Assembly (NCBI RefSeq): GCF_004684345.1
Contig: NZ_CP038469.1
Coordinates: 1,178,001-1,242,000 of the forward strand
From: Citrobacter tructae
GTDB taxonomy: Bacteria > Pseudomonadota > Gammaproteobacteria > Enterobacterales > Enterobacteriaceae
Length of the DNA: 64,000 nucleotides
Direction: 5' to 3'
Part shown: positions 42,456 through 49,908 of the stretch, piece by piece
Layout: every line of letters starts with the position of its first letter
Position numbering within the stretch: position 1 is the stretch's first letter
Notes under the pieces: model-generated
What the model saw: only the letters and a program-made list of their open reading frames with translations
What the model was told of the DNA's origin: nothing
The model's database searches: none
Translations under genes and position numbers: made by a program

Positions 42456-42475
42456 TACTGTTTATACATACAGTA
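42456..42475. promoter_or_regulatory. LexA (SOS) box of the Kiwa-like operon
   Basis: TACTGTTTATACATACAGTA: perfect CTG-N10-CAG with the TA flanks of the strongest boxes. It overlaps a probable -10 region and ends 11 bases before the kwaA-like ATG; AAGGA lies between. It is the only promoter-like element I see for the two genes. Confidence 0.85.
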
Positions 42476-42486
42476 TAAGGAATGTC

Positions 42487-43008
42487 ATGATGAATAAGTT
42501 AGCACGCTTATTATTAACAGCCAGCTCCATTGCGCCTGTATGCGCTACTCTTTTTTTTATTGGGTATGTAAAAGAAACCTTTTGGTTGATGCAATATAGC
42601 TTATGCGTAGGAATAGCAAGCTGGTTATTGGCTATAGGTCTTATCCAATATGCTGAAAGGAAACTGGAACCTCTGACAAAAAATATCAATTCAGTTTCAC
42701 CAGCTAACAAAGAAGTAACTAATTACTTTTTAAGTTATCTATTTCCTCTCCTGGGTACCGATTCCATTGCTGAAAACAAAGCATATGCATTATTCTTTTA
42801 CTTATCGTTATTATTTTACATTAGCTTTTCCGAAAACTATAATTTCAATCCCGTTCTTTCACTCATCGGCTATAAATTTTACGAAGCCGAGGATGACACC
42901 GGCGTAGGTTTTGTTTTGATTTCTAAATCAGTTATAACTGATATTAAAGATATTAAATTCACAGTTGTTCAATTAACAGACTACACTTTTTTACATGTTA
43001 AAGGATAA
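42487..43008 (+). CDS. kwaA: Kiwa-like defence membrane protein KwaA
   Basis: This 173-residue protein has four predicted membrane helices: about residues 6-26 (LLLTASSIAPVCATLFFIGY), 33-55, 80-93 and 102-119. The pattern NKEVTNYFLSYLFPLLG...NFNPVLSLIGYKFYE matches what I remember of KwaA. A short cytoplasmic C-terminal domain follows. KwaA is the membrane sensor of the two-gene Kiwa anti-phage system. RBS AAGGA precedes the ATG; a second Met follows at once. It is 5 bases from the next gene, so they are an operon. AT content is far above the lysis genes beside it. Confidence 0.7.
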   Translation: MMNKLARLLLTASSIAPVCATLFFIGYVKETFWLMQYSLCVGIASWLLAIGLIQYAERKLEPLTKNINSVSPANKEVTNYFLSYLFPLLGTDSIAENKAYALFFYLSLLFYISFSENYNFNPVLSLIGYKFYEAEDDTGVGFVLISKSVITDIKDIKFTVVQLTDYTFLHVKG

Positions 43009-43013
43009 TAATC

Positions 43014-43898
43014 ATGGCACTTTTTGCAGTAATGGATAATACAATAACACCGAGAATTGTTAGAGTTGGGCTTGATAGAAATGCCAGCGCATCTGTTACA
43101 GCTATTTTTCAAAAACAATCTCAACATTTTGAGAGCCATCATAACAATAAAATATCATTCTACGCCGGTTATGACCCAAAATATAATGAATGCTTTGAAA
43201 TTCAGAAATTCACTGACTCCGCAAGCCTTCTTGATGCTGTCAATAGGCCAACAGCAGTACCGATATGGGATCCTAGTCAAATAGACATCGACAAAATTAA
43301 AGCATTATTTGTCGGTGTTGGCACATCAGCAAACCCTAATATTATCGCACTACAAACCTTTAATAAAAAACAAATTTTGGATAATTCAAAATCATTCTTC
43401 GGGAGATTAGTAGCAAGTAAAACTACTTTTAGCAAAGCTGATAGTGTTGGTTTTAATGTTGATGATAAACTTGTTGCCGTAATTGAAAACGATAAAATAC
43501 GATTTAAGAGCTTCTTTAAACTGAGAAGTATTTTCGATATGACGTCCTATTTCTCGGCTGCTACAGATAAAGAACTTACTACATTTAGTCAACTTAGTGT
43601 ATTCTCTACACCTCAAGGTTTTGATTTAAAAAACGTTGCGGATACAGTAATTAGGAACAAAGTTACGTTAATAAATCAGACAGGGATGTTAACCCCTAAA
43701 AACCTATCAATATTTAAAATTGAAGCTTCCAAAGTCAATTTCCCATTACAAACCACATTAATTGGTGGTGTTGAAAAAATCGTCATGCCTTCATCAAAAA
43801 AGGAAATAAAAGCCCTACTCGACTTTATTGAGGAAGACATTTGGGTCTCTGGAATAAGTGGTAGACGCTTTAAGTCAAATTCAAAGCGTCCAATCTAA
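43014..43898 (+). CDS. kwaB: Kiwa-like effector KwaB, DUF4868-type
   Basis: This 294-residue soluble protein starts MALFAVMDNTITPRIVRVGL. The second half has VGFNVDDKLVAVIENDKIRF, then KSFFKLRSIFDMTSYFSAAT and DKELTTFSQL, the conserved core of DUF4868 proteins such as KwaB. Reported KwaB proteins are about 315 residues. KwaB is thought to bind DNA and block late phage functions after KwaA senses infection. The pair lies opposite to Q and S. The assignment rests on pair architecture and the DUF4868-like core; a profile search would settle it. Confidence 0.68.
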   Translation: MALFAVMDNTITPRIVRVGLDRNASASVTAIFQKQSQHFESHHNNKISFYAGYDPKYNECFEIQKFTDSASLLDAVNRPTAVPIWDPSQIDIDKIKALFVGVGTSANPNIIALQTFNKKQILDNSKSFFGRLVASKTTFSKADSVGFNVDDKLVAVIENDKIRFKSFFKLRSIFDMTSYFSAATDKELTTFSQLSVFSTPQGFDLKNVADTVIRNKVTLINQTGMLTPKNLSIFKIEASKVNFPLQTTLIGGVEKIVMPSSKKEIKALLDFIEEDIWVSGISGRRFKSNSKRPI

Positions 43899-43919
43899 TT
43901 GGAATACGGAGAAAATTAT

Positions 43920-44270
43920 CTAATAGATAAGAGTGCAAACAATGCCTTCTATGAAACCAAGCGCTGTTTGCAGCTCTTTTCTAATAGTCCCATCCGAACA
44001 CTTTTTCTTCTTTGCAATGGCCCGCAAGGATATACCTATCACAAAATGTGCAATAACTAACTCATACTCTTCCGATTTGTATTTCCGTAAACGAGACACA
44101 CAACCATCAATCATGATGCCTTCGTCATCATCACACTGAATACGTGATTTTTTGCCATGTGGAAGCAAACCTTTAAATCCTGCAGCAATTGGTTGCCAGT
44201 CCACACCGCTACTGTCAGCTGCAGCCCATGCCCCCCAACGATCCATCACTTCATACATATCACGCATCAA
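43920..44270 (-). CDS. Q: Late antiterminator Q
   Basis: This 116-residue protein starts MMRDMYEVMDRWGAWAAADS and contains GVDWQPIAAGFKGLLPHGKK and GISLRAIAKKKKCSDGTIRK, an HTH-like block of the phage 82-type Q family. It lets RNA polymerase read through terminators into lysis and morphogenesis genes. It is the last early gene. The Kiwa-like pair is inserted immediately downstream, in the slot that carries toxin genes in Shiga-toxin phages. Confidence 0.9.
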   Translation of the reverse strand: MMRDMYEVMDRWGAWAAADSSGVDWQPIAAGFKGLLPHGKKSRIQCDDDEGIMIDGCVSRLRKYKSEEYELVIAHFVIGISLRAIAKKKKCSDGTIRKELQTALGFIEGIVCTLIY

Positions 44271-44278
44271 ATATCTCC

Positions 44279-45307
44279 TTACGCCAGAACACCGAGCCCA
44301 TAAGCCCGATCCAGCACTCTGATAATCATTACCGGCTGAGGCGCATGTTTTCGCTCAAACTTCACCGGGTCGTTATGTAGTTCTGTATGGCACTGACGAC
44401 ACAGGGGGATCGCGAAAATATCATGCGCCTTCGTTGCTATCCCTCCCTGCCCCCAGCCAATTAAATGGTGTGGGTCATCTGATGATTTACCGCAGGATTC
44501 GCAGGGCTGTGTTTTAATCCATGCCAGATATTCGGGGGCCGTCCAGCGGATTCGCTTTGGACGTTTCATATAGGTTTGCGGGGACTCAGGATCGACCAGA
44601 ACACCAACTACGGGCTTAACCGCTGGCACCTGCACTACGGTTACTGTGCTGGCTTTGGCTGTAATGATGCCGGTGGAGGAGACACCCGGTTCGATATCGC
44701 ATTCACGCATGACAGACTGATGCTCTTCCGAAGGAATACGGAGCGCCCGGCTGGCTACGGATTCGGGAATTGCGTCGCTAACCCCCATACGAACCGCCCA
44801 CCAGCAAAGCTCCGCCAGCGACAGTTCTCTGGACGGATCCTGATTCAACACCACTATGATGCTGTTAATAATCCAGTTAATAACATTACGTCTCGCCATC
44901 CCTGCAAGTTGTTCGCTGTAGTGGTCACGCAGTTGGTTATCACAATGTCCACACAGAAGAACCGATCCGGGTTCATGACGCAGAGTAGTTAACTCGTGAT
45001 AATGGTAATCACTGTGTGGCCACTGGCAGCAATTACCGCCATAACGCAGAAGCCAGTAATCAAGGCCACTAAAACCACCAGCAGCCTTTATAACCTTTTC
45101 ATCCAGGAAGAACGGCCACAGAGACTCGTCACTGGCAAGCGGCTGGCGAACGTCAGGAACGCGGCCGGCGGGCAACCGCTCCATGCCTGCCGGCTGGCTT
45201 TCCACCAGCACACGTTCACAACTGAATAATGACATCAGCTCACTGCCCGGCTTGAGCAGCACAATTCCAAGCTCACGCGCAACCACCGGCTTCAGTAGCG
45301 CCCTCAT
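44279..45307 (-). CDS. DUF968 family protein with HNH-like C-terminus
   Basis: This 342-residue protein starts MRALLKPVVARELGIVLLKP, the usual start of the family; the ATG overlaps the rusA stop. The N-terminal half is the DUF968 body (CQWPHSDYHYHELTTLRHEP, GSVLLCGHCDNQL). The C-terminal part has paired zinc cysteines PCESCGKSSDDPHHLIGWGQ and IPLCRQCHTELHNDPVKFER, resembling an HNH domain. These genes occur next to rusA and Q in lambdoid phages. A nuclease or recombination function is likely but not proven. Confidence 0.88.
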   Translation of the reverse strand: MRALLKPVVARELGIVLLKPGSELMSLFSCERVLVESQPAGMERLPAGRVPDVRQPLASDESLWPFFLDEKVIKAAGGFSGLDYWLLRYGGNCCQWPHSDYHYHELTTLRHEPGSVLLCGHCDNQLRDHYSEQLAGMARRNVINWIINSIIVVLNQDPSRELSLAELCWWAVRMGVSDAIPESVASRALRIPSEEHQSVMRECDIEPGVSSTGIITAKASTVTVVQVPAVKPVVGVLVDPESPQTYMKRPKRIRWTAPEYLAWIKTQPCESCGKSSDDPHHLIGWGQGGIATKAHDIFAIPLCRQCHTELHNDPVKFERKHAPQPVMIIRVLDRAYGLGVLA

Positions 45308-45669
45308 TCTGCAATCTCCCCGATAATTATTTGTCCCTTCTCTCCCCATAATTTTGTGATGCGTGAATCCCAGATGTGAGCATCATCTTCGTAAATAGCA
45401 TCCATCAGGGCTTTCATCATGTTGTCGAAATCAGGTTTAGCCTGATGTGGTTTACCATTGAACTCAGTCCGTTTCTTATTGCTCCAGCTCGCTGGCATCG
45501 GAAGAATGAAGGTGACATGCGAACCGCTTTCCGGCAGCTCAACACCCTGCAGACGAACTTCATCACAGAAAGCCCGGTAACGCAGAACCTCGGGGCGCTT
45601 TTTCCATTTGTCAGCGCGCGTCATTCTGGGCTTGCCCATTGGGGCGATATTGAAGACTTTCACATTCAC
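45304..45669 (-). CDS. rusA: Holliday junction resolvase RusA
   Basis: This 121-residue protein starts MNVKVFNIAPMGKPRMTRAD. The catalytic aspartates are in PHQAKPDFDNMMKALMDAIY and EDDAHIWDSRITK, and the basic Lys in the ADKWKKRP region. RusA homodimers cut four-way junctions; phage copies resolve recombination intermediates before packaging. It is coupled to both neighbours by short overlaps. Confidence 0.95.
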   Translation of the reverse strand: MNVKVFNIAPMGKPRMTRADKWKKRPEVLRYRAFCDEVRLQGVELPESGSHVTFILPMPASWSNKKRTEFNGKPHQAKPDFDNMMKALMDAIYEDDAHIWDSRITKLWGEKGQIIIGEIAE

Positions 45670-45866
45670 CTCCAGATCCGTTGTTGCCAGGTTCTATCCT
45701 GACGCGGAGTCTTAGAGACTTCTGGCAAGAACGCGCTGATCGTCCAGTGAATAAAGTCATTATCCAGACTACGCTCGGTCTTAATCTGCTTTGCGCGATA
45801 GCGGGCTTCCAGTTCGTCAGCCTGCTCAGTGGTGAGTTGGGTATGTTGAAACCAGCTTTTCTTCAT
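45666..45866 (-). CDS. Conserved small phage protein upstream of rusA, 66 aa
   Basis: The start at MKKSWFQHTQLTTEQADELE is preferred, with AGAGGTGCGTT before the ATG; the frame is open farther upstream. The protein ends DRTWQQRIWR and is basic and helical (ELEARYRAKQIKTERSLDND). Relatives sit beside rusA in many lambdoid phages. No function is known to me. Confidence 0.7.
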   Translation of the reverse strand: MKKSWFQHTQLTTEQADELEARYRAKQIKTERSLDNDFIHWTISAFLPEVSKTPRQDRTWQQRIWR

Positions 45867-46041
45867 AACGCACCTCTGGATGCGGCAAAAAGAAAATCGC
45901 TGGCGTTGGTTAACGTCAGTATGTGGGATTGCTTGCATTGATCTTGCGCCATGGGGCTTTTCTCCATTGGCGCAGCAGGTTGCTAGGTGTTCAAGCTAGC
46001 TTCATTACTATATACATTTCAGATTTAAAAAAAAAGTCTAT

Positions 46042-46902
46042 CTAGATTTCATCTATCAGTGCTGATGATGTATTTTTCAAACTTGCTTTAAGTTCTTTGA
46101 GCTTTGTTTGTAATGAACTCGCCTCAATACTGTAATGTACCGCCCTGTGGCAATTTGGACATAATGCAGCACAATTACTAGGCGTATCCTTACCTCCTTC
46201 ACTTAGTGGAATGATATGGTGGACTTCCAGAAATGGTGCGCCGTTAGGCATTCGAAATGGTGCCGCTTTAAGGCATAATGAGCATATTCCTTTACTTTCC
46301 TGCAATATCCACGCCTTGACTTCCGGAGATCTTGCATAAATTTTTAGAGCAGAAATTTTGCTCTGAGGGGTTTGGATACCATCTGGTTCAGATAACTTAA
46401 AATTAGCTAGTTGTTGAGTCCGGAGAAATAATTCATTTTCATCAAAGGTTGGAACGCTATAGTAAGAAAAATCACCTTCAACTACCGAATGCCACGATTC
46501 AACGACATCAAATCCTTCAACACTAATTAATATTCGTTTTGTTCTATTTCCTGAAGGCGTTTCTCGTCGCTCAGTATTACTGAAATAACGTTGCAGCTTA
46601 CACAATTCATTACGAAGATATTGAGCAGGCTTAGAATCAATATCAAAATAACCAGAATCACATAGCCTTCTGCTCCATATTTCAGGGATACTTTTCCTTA
46701 ATGGGGCTGAAGCTATATAAGGTATAATACGCTTAACACCTTTACCCTGTAGTCTTTCTATAATGATCTCTAATGCTTCATTGTAATCAGAATTCCTTTT
46801 TGAAGGCCCCCAGGACTCCAAAACAAGTCCAAAACAACCATCTTCTTTTTTGATACTACATGCAGCATTTAATTGCCGACCATCGTTTCCCCGAACATTC
46901 AT
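46042..46902 (-). CDS. HNH endonuclease, candidate restriction-type cargo, 286 aa
   Basis: The C-terminal ~100 residues form a clear HNH: GICSLCLKAAPFRMPNGAPF, LEVHHIIPLSEGGKDTPSNC and AALCPNCHRAVHY, with two zinc CxxC pairs. The N-terminal ~170 residues (MNVRGNDGRQLNAACSIKKE, GLVLESWGPSKRN) are a separate unrecognised domain that may recognise modified DNA, as in McrA-like type IV enzymes. It is AT-rich against its GC-balanced neighbours and stands alone between early genes. Defence is an inference. Confidence 0.75.
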   Translation of the reverse strand: MNVRGNDGRQLNAACSIKKEDGCFGLVLESWGPSKRNSDYNEALEIIIERLQGKGVKRIIPYIASAPLRKSIPEIWSRRLCDSGYFDIDSKPAQYLRNELCKLQRYFSNTERRETPSGNRTKRILISVEGFDVVESWHSVVEGDFSYYSVPTFDENELFLRTQQLANFKLSEPDGIQTPQSKISALKIYARSPEVKAWILQESKGICSLCLKAAPFRMPNGAPFLEVHHIIPLSEGGKDTPSNCAALCPNCHRAVHYSIEASSLQTKLKELKASLKNTSSALIDEI

Positions 46903-47097
46903 ACACTCTAATCCTTAGAAGTAAAATCATTACTATACTAATCCCATTGTATGAAAAAGTTAACAAGTCAGTATTATGAGTAATCACCAGCCAAGAGCAT
47001 ATGCGATATGTTACAACCAATAAAGTCATTTCATATCACAGCAAAAATTTGCTACTGTATGGAAATCGTTATGGTTTCTCCCCATGATACAGTACTC

Positions 47098-47343
47098 CTA
47101 TGGCGTGAGTGCAACATCATTAAGAGAGACGCGATAACCAGCCCTTTCCAACATCTGAGTAAACAACGTTGGTGTACCAATAATTTCATCATCCTGAAGA
47201 GGCATGAAAGACACCATGCTACCGCGACGGTACATCAGGGCGCGTTCACATTCTGGAAATGATTGCAGTCTGGCAACGATGACCCCATCGTGACATCTGA
47301 TGACTGCATAGCCTTTTTTGGGCAATTCTACTTTTTCTTTCAC
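47098..47343 (-). CDS. Hypothetical SOS-linked protein, 81 aa
   Basis: It starts MKEKVELPKKGYAVIRCHDG and has VARLQSFPECERALMYRRGS. It is small, basic and mixed alpha/beta. It follows the second dinI-like gene by 45 bases in the same direction, so it probably shares the LexA-controlled promoter at 47641. I know no function. An antirepressor role is a testable guess, because phage antirepressors under LexA control are small proteins at such positions. Confidence 0.6.
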   Translation of the reverse strand: MKEKVELPKKGYAVIRCHDGVIVARLQSFPECERALMYRRGSMVSFMPLQDDEIIGTPTLFTQMLERAGYRVSLNDVALTP

Positions 47344-47388
47344 TTAAACTCCCCCATGCAAACGGGATCAAAGCAACACCCAAAATAA

Positions 47389-47622
47389 TTAATAAAACCA
47401 ATTGTCAGCACTTTCCGAGGTCTCCTGGAGGCTGATCTCTGTTTTATTTTTATCTTCCTTTTCACAACCTGGGATACTCAATCCATCAGAACCAGCGCGA
47501 AGCACACGAAGGCTGCAGTTTTCATAATGATTCTCTAACCTTTTCAGCAACACTTCCGCCAGTACAGATACCGAGCTTTTAGGAATTTCTTTCATGCTAT
47601 CAATGGTTAATTCAACTTTCAT
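47389..47622 (-). CDS. dinI: DinI-like protein, second copy
   Basis: The start is at MKVELTIDSMKEIPKSSVSV. An ATG 12 bases upstream (MEAIMKV) is possible, but GGAGGCCATT lies best for the second. The C-terminus KNKTEISLQETSESADNWFY matches the DinI family end (E-DDWF). It has only weak similarity to the other DinI-like protein at 14869. LexA box 19 bases upstream of the longer start. Confidence 0.82.
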   Translation of the reverse strand: MKVELTIDSMKEIPKSSVSVLAEVLLKRLENHYENCSLRVLRAGSDGLSIPGCEKEDKNKTEISLQETSESADNWFY

Positions 47623-47640
47623 AATGGCCTCCATTGCACT

Positions 47641-47660
47641 TACTGTATGTATATACAGTA
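47641..47660. promoter_or_regulatory. LexA (SOS) box of the second dinI operon
   Basis: TACTGTATGTATATACAGTA: CTG-N10-CAG with both TA flanks and a palindromic AT-rich centre, close to the strongest E. coli boxes. Confidence 0.92.
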
Positions 47661-47826
47661 CACTTAAAAGATAGTATGATCAACGTTTTAACAGCACAAA
47701 ATGGTAAAAATGATAAGCGTTGCCTGATGGGGGAACATTGACACAAACAAAAATAAAAACTCTACATATCAATAAATTATTCGTTTACTACCTCTATTTA
47801 CGAACATAAACACACCCAAGCGACAA

Positions 47827-47841
47827 TGAGAATGATTATCG
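47827..47841. promoter_or_regulatory. Fur-box-like site upstream of the colicin immunity gene
   Basis: TGAGAATGATTATCG matches 13 of 15 positions of the 7-1-7 Fur consensus. It lies 75 bp before the immunity ATG. It suggests immunity is also iron-responsive, matching the toxin. Confidence 0.55.
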
Positions 47842-47916
47842 TTATTGAATTTTTCCTTAATCTTGTTAGTATCTTACTCACAGATGGATAATCGTTGATA
47901 ACAGGAGCAAAACTCG

Positions 47917-48264
47917 ATGAATTCAGGAATAACACTCAAGTACTATCTTAAAAATAGTGTATGGAGCGTAATAGTCATTGGTGTTTTTTTATACTCCTGG
48001 ATAAACGACCCTAACAATAATCTGACTTTCCAACTGCTCCTGGCAATATTTATTAATTCGCTACTATTCCCTTTCTCTAAATACATCATTCAAAGAAGTG
48101 TCCTTTTGTTTTCAAAGAAAGAATTTTGGCAGAGAGACTTTTTTATCAATCCAACAGGTGGTAGTTTAGTCGTTCTTTTTGAATTTTTCTGCTTTATACT
48201 GGCAATTCCAGTTTGTTTATTTTTTTTAATTATTAAAACTGTAAAAACCCTCTCAAAATCATGA
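47917..48264 (+). CDS. Pore-forming colicin immunity protein (E1/5/10/K type)
   Basis: This 115-residue inner-membrane protein has about three helices. It starts MNSGITLKYYLKNSVWSVIV, similar to colicin E1 immunity (LRYYIKN), with LLLAIFINSLLFPFSKYIIQ and FFCFILAIPVCLFFLIIK matching that family's PYSKY and CLVLAIP motifs. It blocks opening of the cognate colicin channel. It converges on the colicin gene with 14 bases between stops, the standard arrangement for pore-forming colicins. CAGGAGCAAAACTCG precedes the ATG. Confidence 0.88.
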   Translation: MNSGITLKYYLKNSVWSVIVIGVFLYSWINDPNNNLTFQLLLAIFINSLLFPFSKYIIQRSVLLFSKKEFWQRDFFINPTGGSLVVLFEFFCFILAIPVCLFFLIIKTVKTLSKS

Positions 48265-48269
48265 GAGGG
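48248..48269. terminator. Bidirectional terminator between immunity and colicin genes
   Basis: CCCTCTCA-AAATCA-TGAGAGGG overlaps the immunity stop codon. An A run before it and a mixed T stretch after it allow termination from either side. Confidence 0.7.
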
Positions 48270-48278
48270 CTATTATGC

Positions 48279-49550
48279 TTAGATACCTATTAACTTGTTA
48301 ATATCTTCCATAAGGCTGTCATTTACCAGAGCACTCATAGCGGCCATTATAATTGCAAAACCGAGGATACCAACAGGAGTTCCGACCATTAAAGCAAACG
48401 TCCATGCAGTTACTGCAGATGCAACCCTACCCGCAGCAAGCGACTCCATTTTCACAAAGAATGGCCGCCAGTTATCAGTGGTGAGGGCTTTCTGTAATTC
48501 AACTGCCACGTCCAGACGGTCGAGACTCTTACTCACAAATCCGAACGCTTTGCTATAGATACCAAAACTCTTGGCCATTTCAGCTCGATTAATTGACTCC
48601 AGGGCATGAGAAATAGCCTGACGATCTTTAAGACTGTATTTTTTATTCAGGTTATTCCTGAATTTATCAAAGGATTTGAGAGCATCATCAACTCCATTAA
48701 TTTGTTTACCTCTTGAAGCCTCAGCCAGTTCCTTTGCAACTTTCGAAGAGTGCTCACCTAACTTACCGGTTAGCTGATTATAAAAATCAGCAGTCACTTT
48801 AAGCGCATCTTTGATCTGTTCTGCATCTTTAGATTTTAGTTCATCGACTTTTTTCTGTTTTTTTTGCACATCTTCTTTAGCTGCTGCGAGTGCTTTTTTT
48901 GCCTGTTCGACTTTGATATCCATATCTTTATCAATAGCAAACAAACGGCTCAGTTCAGCCCTGACAACTTTCAATTGTTGCTTAACACGCCCGGGGTTTT
49001 CCAGCGACAGAAACCATTGCTCATTATTTTGTTTTAGGTATTGTTCACGTGCTCGTCTTTTAGATGCTTCTGTTTTCAGAAGGGCTGAATTATCACGCTC
49101 ATATTTGACTTTACTCAAAGCCAGCTGCATCTTCGCCAATTCAAATTCTGAAACATGCCCAGAAAATTCATTAACTTGCTTTTCAAAAGTTGCAACATCA
49201 TGATTAAGCTGTTGCAGTTTTTTTTCGAGATCTGCCTCAAGATTGGTTGCGTACTTGATCTTATTATCACTCTCTTCGCGATAGATCCCTTTCATCCCCT
49301 CAGACATTGGTACGATAAAATCTTCATCCTCATCAAACGGACTTTTAGGTTTATTCATCTCCCCAATTTTCTGATCCCAAATGCGGGTTACGTTGTCCGG
49401 ACTCTTAGGAGGACTCCCAGACCATCCCTCTACAATCATATCATCTCCACTTCCCTGTAAAGCACGCTGCCACCCGTGACCATTCCAGTGATAACCCATT
49501 GACTCCATAATATTTTTTTCTGTTGGATCAATGTCTTTATAATCAGCCAT
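48279..49550 (-). CDS. TonB-dependent pore-forming colicin
   Basis: This 423-residue bacteriocin starts MADYKDIDPTEKNIMESMGY after AAGGAG; the ATG just before it is a weaker choice. DDMIV at residues 36-40 resembles the TonB boxes of colicins B (DTMVV) and Ia (EIMAV). Residues about 95-250 are a charged coiled coil for receptor binding. About 250-423 is the pore domain: VTADFYNQLTGKLGEHSSKV, the DNWRPFFVKMES motif and the hydrophobic hairpin at 366-408 (WTFALMVGTPVGILGFAIIM), ending INKLIGI like colicins Ia and 10. No separate lysis gene is adjacent, so phage lysis probably releases it. Confidence 0.9.
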   Translation of the reverse strand: MADYKDIDPTEKNIMESMGYHWNGHGWQRALQGSGDDMIVEGWSGSPPKSPDNVTRIWDQKIGEMNKPKSPFDEDEDFIVPMSEGMKGIYREESDNKIKYATNLEADLEKKLQQLNHDVATFEKQVNEFSGHVSEFELAKMQLALSKVKYERDNSALLKTEASKRRAREQYLKQNNEQWFLSLENPGRVKQQLKVVRAELSRLFAIDKDMDIKVEQAKKALAAAKEDVQKKQKKVDELKSKDAEQIKDALKVTADFYNQLTGKLGEHSSKVAKELAEASRGKQINGVDDALKSFDKFRNNLNKKYSLKDRQAISHALESINRAEMAKSFGIYSKAFGFVSKSLDRLDVAVELQKALTTDNWRPFFVKMESLAAGRVASAVTAWTFALMVGTPVGILGFAIIMAAMSALVNDSLMEDINKLIGI

Positions 49551-49583
49551 CATAAACTCCTTTTATCATAAACAATAAAAATA

Positions 49584-49615
49584 CTGTATGTATACACATG
49601 TGTATATACATACAG
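49584..49615. promoter_or_regulatory. Double LexA box upstream of the colicin gene
   Basis: Two abutting near-consensus boxes, CTGTATGTATACACAT (49584-49599) and GTGTATATACATACAG (49600-49615), form a 32-bp near-perfect palindrome about 35 bp before the colicin ATG. Paired LexA sites are the known hallmark of colicin promoters, giving tight and delayed SOS induction. Confidence 0.85.
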
Positions 49616-49652
49616 TTAAAATGTACACCTCAACTTCCAACAGATCAACAAA

Positions 49653-49667
49653 TAATAATCATTATCA
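49653..49667. promoter_or_regulatory. Fur box upstream of the colicin promoter
   Basis: On the minus strand TGATAATGATTATTA matches 14 of 15 bases of the 7-1-7 Fur consensus. It lies 103 bp before the colicin ATG, upstream of the LexA pair, and abuts the end of the next gene. Colicins Ia and Ib are known to be Fur-controlled in the same way. Confidence 0.75.
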
Positions 49668-49668
49668 T

Positions 49669-49908
49669 TTATACTGAATTCATAATGACATCTTCTCCAC
49701 TACAGCTATAACCCCGCGCATAACCGCAATGTTTGTTACTGGATATGCGAAATTCCAGCACCTCATCAATCACTTTCACAGCATCAGCCATTGCGTAGCC
49801 GAGATTACCGCCGTCGCTTTGTGCTGCTGCTTTGCTGAGTGTTTCGCGTATCTGGAGCAGGCGATCGAGTGATACAGGACCGTTCGCTGGGTGGTTGTTA
49901 GTTGTCAT
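49669..49908 (-). CDS. Hypothetical phage protein, 79 aa
   Basis: It starts MTTNNHPANGPVSLDRLLQI and has RETLSKAAAQSDGGNLGYAM and ADAVKVIDEVLEFR, a conserved module in small early phage proteins. It ends in a Cys-containing tail. It overlaps the next upstream gene by 4 bases. The function is unknown. Confidence 0.65.
   Translation of the reverse strand: MTTNNHPANGPVSLDRLLQIRETLSKAAAQSDGGNLGYAMADAVKVIDEVLEFRISSNKHCGYARGYSCSGEDVIMNSV

Noticed and set aside
49584..49615. Long palindrome as a phage attachment or replication site
   Set aside because: Its two halves each match LexA box form and it lies at the colicin promoter, so the SOS explanation is sufficient.
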